64,000 bases of DNA from the NCBI GenBank assembly GCA_947247005.1, contig OX365945.1, forward strand, positions 17,862,501-17,926,500, given 5' to 3'. This DNA comes from Spisula solida. Its lineage: Eukaryota; Mollusca; Bivalvia; Venerida; Mactridae. The notes under the pieces are model-generated. The model had not been told where the DNA came from and made no database searches. It worked only from the letters and a program-made list of their open reading frames with translations. Position 1 is the stretch's first letter. Every line of letters starts with the position of its first letter. The position numbers and the translations under genes are program-made. Shown piece after piece: positions 59,510 through 64,000 of the stretch.

Positions 59510-61370
59510 ATGTTCACCCATGTGCTTAAATTTATTCAATGTCATATTAAAGTGATAACGTAAGTATCTCATTTATATGCTTTTATGTCATGTAATATGG
59601 TTTATCATGATGAAAAAAAATTAAATACAGTATAAAAACATCAGTCCTTTGCAATTAAATGTAAAGTTTGAGAAGGTGTACGAAAAGGTCAGTTTCTCTC
59701 AGTTCAAGAAACCTGTGCTTTGAAAGTGGTGTAAAATGCTTAACAGCTTAATCTGTTTGTTGAATATTGGCAAATTTGATCAAATTAGTTTTTTATGTGA
59801 TACCTAAGGATTCAATTATACATATTTGGCCAATTTTAAGCATCTATTTCCATTACAAACAGTCAAGCTATATAAGTAGAATACTAGACTGGTCCTTTGA
59901 TCTCAACATATTGTTCAGGGAATGGATAGGAATGATTAATACAATACTTATTTATTCCTATATTTGCATGTCTGTGCTGGTGAAAGAAATAATAAATTGT
60001 ATCAATATCTGAGCCACTGCTATTTGTCATTCAGTTCTCAGTGTTTGCATTTCATCGATACTTCTTCAATAGTTTCCTCAATTTACTGCCTACCTCAATT
60101 TACACATATCAATTATTTATTAAAGTAAATTAAATTTACTATTTATTTGATTAGTGGTGAGGATATAGTCTACCCTGTCTATTCTGTATTAAAACATCAA
60201 ATATCAGGCTGTTTAAAGCAGATGGCTGTTTGATATAGGTGTGATTGATCTAAAAAATAACAATTTTGGAATTAATTATTTTGACTGTTTAAGACAGGTG
60301 GCTGTTAGATTCATGTGACCACTATTACAAATGTGACTGTATAATAATCATTAATATGGTTTGTACATTGTAAATATGACCTGTGTATATTGTATGAGTG
60401 TATAGACCAGTGACCTAATATGCAAATAAACAACATATGAACACTGTCCATGATTGCCTCCAGGGATTTTAGACCAATAATTCAGTGACTGTTGACCTTG
60501 TCATCTAACAACTGGATCTGTAATCAGGCTTTTCATTCCTTTACATCAGTGCCTTGTTCTCTATGTCTTCAATTCACTACCTTGATCTGCCATGTCTGGA
60601 CCTCTAGGGCTTAAACCTTTGTGCCTGGACCTCCCAGCATTGCCTTGACCACCATGCATTGGTCACCCTGCAGTGACCTCTTTTGCCTTAACCTCCATGC
60701 ATTGACCTATTTTGCCTTGGCCTTGTGCTTTGACATGCTGTGAAACTAACTTAATATCAAGGTCTCTCAAGGTGAAGTTCATTTTTCATACACTTGTAAT
60801 GCTACAAAAAGTATTGTTAATTCAGCAAATTTCATTCATTCAGAAAAAAGCATTGACATGAATTTCCCTGTCCACAAGGTAGAACACCCAGTAGCAATAT
60901 GCACTTTGTTTAAAGTCAAGTGTCTATTAATTCAATGCATGGAAAGAATAACATCTCCTTGAAAAGATTCCCACCTTAGACTAAATAGTTCATTGTATTT
61001 TATTCAAAAGTTCAACCAGTAAATTCAAATGAACATTGAGGTATATCATTGAGGGTTGCATACATGTTGTTTTGTCAAATCCTTCTGTGCATTTATTATA
61101 TTGATTCAGCCGGTTTGTGTCAATAAAATCTGCTCATTAATTTTCTGCTTTTGCGATTAAGTTTTTATTTGCCACTTGAGTTTTCAGAGCAAATTACGAC
61201 AACTACGAGAATATAATAGTATGCGCCTTACCTTACCCATGTTGGCTTGACATTTATTCTATGATAGGGGTAAATTTCTTTTTTCAAATGTTATATTCAG
61301 ATAGTGTTTTCAGTTAAATCTTTGATAGCTGTGGGGCCAACATGTTGATTGGATTTGGTACGAAAATGTT
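59510..61370. other. Unassigned sequence
   Basis: A loosely repetitive stretch with ttgcctt/gacctccatgcattg phrases lies at about 60600-60730. No exon seen. Confidence 0.45.
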
Positions 61371-61450
61371 GTGGGGGGGGGGGGGAGTCACACGTTTTTG
61401 GATTTTAGAATAAAAATAGAAAGAAAATTATATTAGAAACAACACCAGTC

Positions 61451-61933
61451 ATGCAGGACTTCATTTTGATGTCAAGGCCACCCAAGAAATTCATAAAAAA
61501 GTGTCGCCCACAGACTAAAATGTTCTTTCACAGTAATGAGAATGCATCTTTAGAAGAGATATTTAAAGGTATCAGTAAATCAAGGTCTTTAAGGAAGATC
61601 TCTAATATTATTTTGCCTGCAATTTTCATTTGTAATCTGGAATTAACATTGCCAATATCTAAAACAAAGTTTGATTGACTATCCAATTTCCCTTTTTGTG
61701 TTTCTATTGAAATTGGTTCTGTATCATCTTTTACAATCATGACGACGGAATCTTTTCTTCAAATCATAAAAAAATCATCAATAGGAAAATTAAAGCATGA
61801 TTTAGATAGATTGCTGCGCAATATGCAGCAGCTGCTTATTAACAGACTTCAGAGGTTTTGTCTAAAAGTACTTAATAAGAACTTAAAGTTAGACCATTTC
61901 CAAATATTAGAATGTAATAATTCATTGTTTTAA
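61451..61933. other. Overlapping open frames, unassigned
   Basis: Plus frames at 61451-61678 and 61739-61933 and a minus frame at 61528-61740 overlap. Neither strand shows a domain, signal peptide or splice site pair I can trust. It could be a decayed gene fragment or chance; it lies after a G run (about 61372-61385). Confidence 0.2.
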
Positions 61934-62360
61934 TCTTGTTTCATACACTCTAGTTTCATTTACTTTAGAATGGTTTTGATCAATAGTGAGGTTTTGAACC
62001 AATGAAAAACTCATTTTACTAAGTATTGACCAATAAACATTGAGTACACAAAAGCAGTATTCTTTCAGCGCATTTTGAATCAGCAATAATATTCCAAAGA
62101 TAGCTTCATATTATGTGTCTTTGGATATTCACCTTAATATGTTCAGTTTCAATATACTCTGTTTTCGTGCCTACAGAATTAAGATATTTACAAGGTGTTC
62201 CATTATGCACTTCACTGGATGCCTTACTGGTAGAACTAACCCACCATTATGTTGTTTGAAGTTCTAAACTTCATAATGACAATATGGACAGCCACATTGA
62301 AGTCTACATATCAGTTAATGTCAAACAATCAGAATCAACAGATGTTTTCTGGTTCAGCAT

Positions 62361-62718
62361 GTTCAAACCGACATGAAGCATGTTCAAAGACATGAAACAG
62401 GCCCAACCAACATGTAGCATGTTCAAAGACATGAAACAGTCCCAACCAACGTGTAGCATGTTCAAAGACATGAAACAGTCCCAACCAACGTGAAGCTTGT
62501 TTAAAGACATGAAACAGACCCATCCGACATGTAACTTGTTCAAAGACATGAAACAGTCCCATCCGACATGAAACTTGTTCAAAGAGAAGAAACAGTCCCA
62601 TCCGACATGAAACTTGTTCAAAGAGAAGAAACAGTCCCATCCGACATGAAACTTGTTCAAAGAGAAGAAACAGTCCCATCCGACATGAAGCATGTACAAA
62701 GACATGAAACGTCCCAAC
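62361..62718. repeat. 39-bp tandem repeat, ~9 copies
   Basis: Units read aaagagaagaaacagtccca then tccgacatgaaacttgttc. Upstream units carry a gacatg variant where later ones have gagaag. 39 is a multiple of three, so 13-residue frames are open on both strands; the minus-strand one (HVGWDCF.SLNK) is hydrophobic and repeat-driven, with no other coding support. Confidence 0.9.
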
Positions 62719-63132
62719 AGGTTGGCACTTCTGACCAGTGTAATTATGTTATGTTTGTACAAGAAGATCTATTGATGTTATTCGTTAAGATGTTATGGAA
62801 TTTTCCGAGAATAGAAATATTGAGTGTTTTCTTAGCCGGATTTTACACTCGTAAGGTGACGTTGTATCAGGCAGAGTGTTCAATTTGTTTTTATTGATGT
62901 AGTGGAAACCAATATTGATTAATTCTGAGAATTATATTGTATTGAATTCCTTGGTGAGAGTTTTTGGTGATTAGTTCTATGCCTTGATCTTGCTTATTGC
63001 TATAAAACTCTATTGGGGAGTATTGCATGAAAACACCAACTTCTTTTAATATTTAATTAATATTTTTCCATACTTTATACTTGAATTGTAAATGCATGCT
63101 TGTAGTTAGGCAGAATTTGTACAAGAAATATA

Positions 63133-63734
63133 CAGGGTGATCATTAATATATGGTCACATAAATAACTTTAATAACTTTGTCAGATTTTATGATAGAGAA
63201 GTGGTTTGACCCTTGTTACAAAGCTAATGAGCCCAAATTTTGTTTTGGATATGACTAATAAATGCATCTGATATAAAGTTGACATCCATACCGTCCTTGA
63301 TACTGCCATACATTTTCAGTGATTTCAAGAAATTTGGCCACTGTATCATTTCGCTGAAGACCATACATTTACTAGGCCTCCACACTCACCAGACTTAAAT
63401 TCAATGTGGATGCCTAGAGGAAGGAATGAATACTCCAAAACTAGAAACAATGTTTGTTTGAAAACTTCAATACAGTATGAAGTTTGTAGCATCGGTGGTG
63501 TAACATGCAAGGTTTCATTTAGTTATTTTCGACATATTTTGGGGCTGGTTTTGCAGTTTTGCATAATAAAGGGAAACGTTTCGAACTTATGCTGTGAAAA
63601 AAGTATGAGAGGTTTGAAAATGATTTATGTGTAGAATAAAACTTACATATGTATGTTAATCAAAGGTATAACAATATATATTGTCTTAACAACTGACAAG
63701 TTATTTATGTTACCATATATTAATGATCACCCTG
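63133..63734 (+). mobile_element. 602-bp mariner/Tc-superfamily relic
   Basis: Inverted ends cagggtgatcattaatatat (left) and its complement (right) agree over about 38 bp with one or two mismatches, flanked by TA at 63131-63132 and 63735-63736. Near 63374-63411 the plus strand reads PPHSPDLN, the conserved motif before the last catalytic residue of DDE transposases. Most of the transposase is missing. Confidence 0.8.
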
Positions 63735-64000
63735 TACATCCCTGATGAATGCATAAATTATATCTAGCCAAAACTATTTGCCAGAAAATAAATTGTTAAA
63801 ATACCTGTTGGGTTGTCGTGTGTTCCACTACACTTCTCCTTTTGTTTGCTCATAAGAAATATACATGTACATGAGAAAAAATAAAAGCATTTAAAGTTTT
63901 GAAAAAAATGTTAAAAACATACAGGTCAATAGAGAACGTTAGTTATAAGTCCCAGCTTAAGTCACCGTCTGTTTCTACATATACATGATACAATTACTAT

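Overview
This is an AT-rich stretch of animal nuclear DNA, most likely from a marine mollusc and probably a bivalve. That call is recognition from memory, not a database hit. It rests on spliced Kunitz exons in consensus eukaryotic splice sites, very large introns, tRNA-derived SINE heads, Tc1/mariner relics, many short inverted-repeat elements and abundant minisatellites, plus dispersed repeats of a style I associate with bivalve genomes. There are no operons, rRNAs or convincing functional tRNAs, and no bacterial features. Nearly all open reading frames over 60 codons look like chance or repeat-driven frames.

One gene is well supported, on the + strand. Exon A (26879-27166) carries the ATG, a signal peptide and a complete six-cysteine Kunitz (BPTI-type) domain. 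Exon B (55300-55368) encodes a Ser/Thr-rich acidic linker. Exon C (57132-57302) encodes a second complete Kunitz domain. All junctions are phase 1, so the three exons join without a frame break into a secreted protein of at least 172 residues that continues beyond exon C. A strong polypyrimidine tract and AG just before the ATG imply an upstream 5' UTR exon. Intron 1 is about 28 kb, intron 2 about 1.8 kb.

Layout: 1-9 kb holds a core-repeat element (1228-1682), a 32-bp minisatellite, an internally deleted mariner with nearly perfect ends (5524-6524) and small MITEs. 9-17 kb holds a pair of related inverted-repeat elements, a SINE-like segment and the most striking object of the window: a ~5.4 kb element with ~0.7 kb inverted arms enclosing a ~3.3 kb minisatellite of 42-bp units (11574-17030). 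17-27 kb is mostly unassigned, with a SINE, an inverted-repeat MITE and a dispersed repeat. 27-55 kb is intron 1, full of MITEs and tandem arrays (60, 28, 29, 44, 30 and 40 bp units), including one MITE nested in another. 55-64 kb holds exons B and C, a 24-bp array directly after exon B, a Tc1-like relic (58494-59507), a 39-bp array and a 602-bp mariner/Tc-superfamily relic (63133-63734).

The parts do not work together as a pathway. The biology is a secreted multi-Kunitz inhibitor-like gene in a repeat-dense locus where DNA transposons, their non-autonomous derivatives and tandem arrays seeded inside them have shaped the introns.
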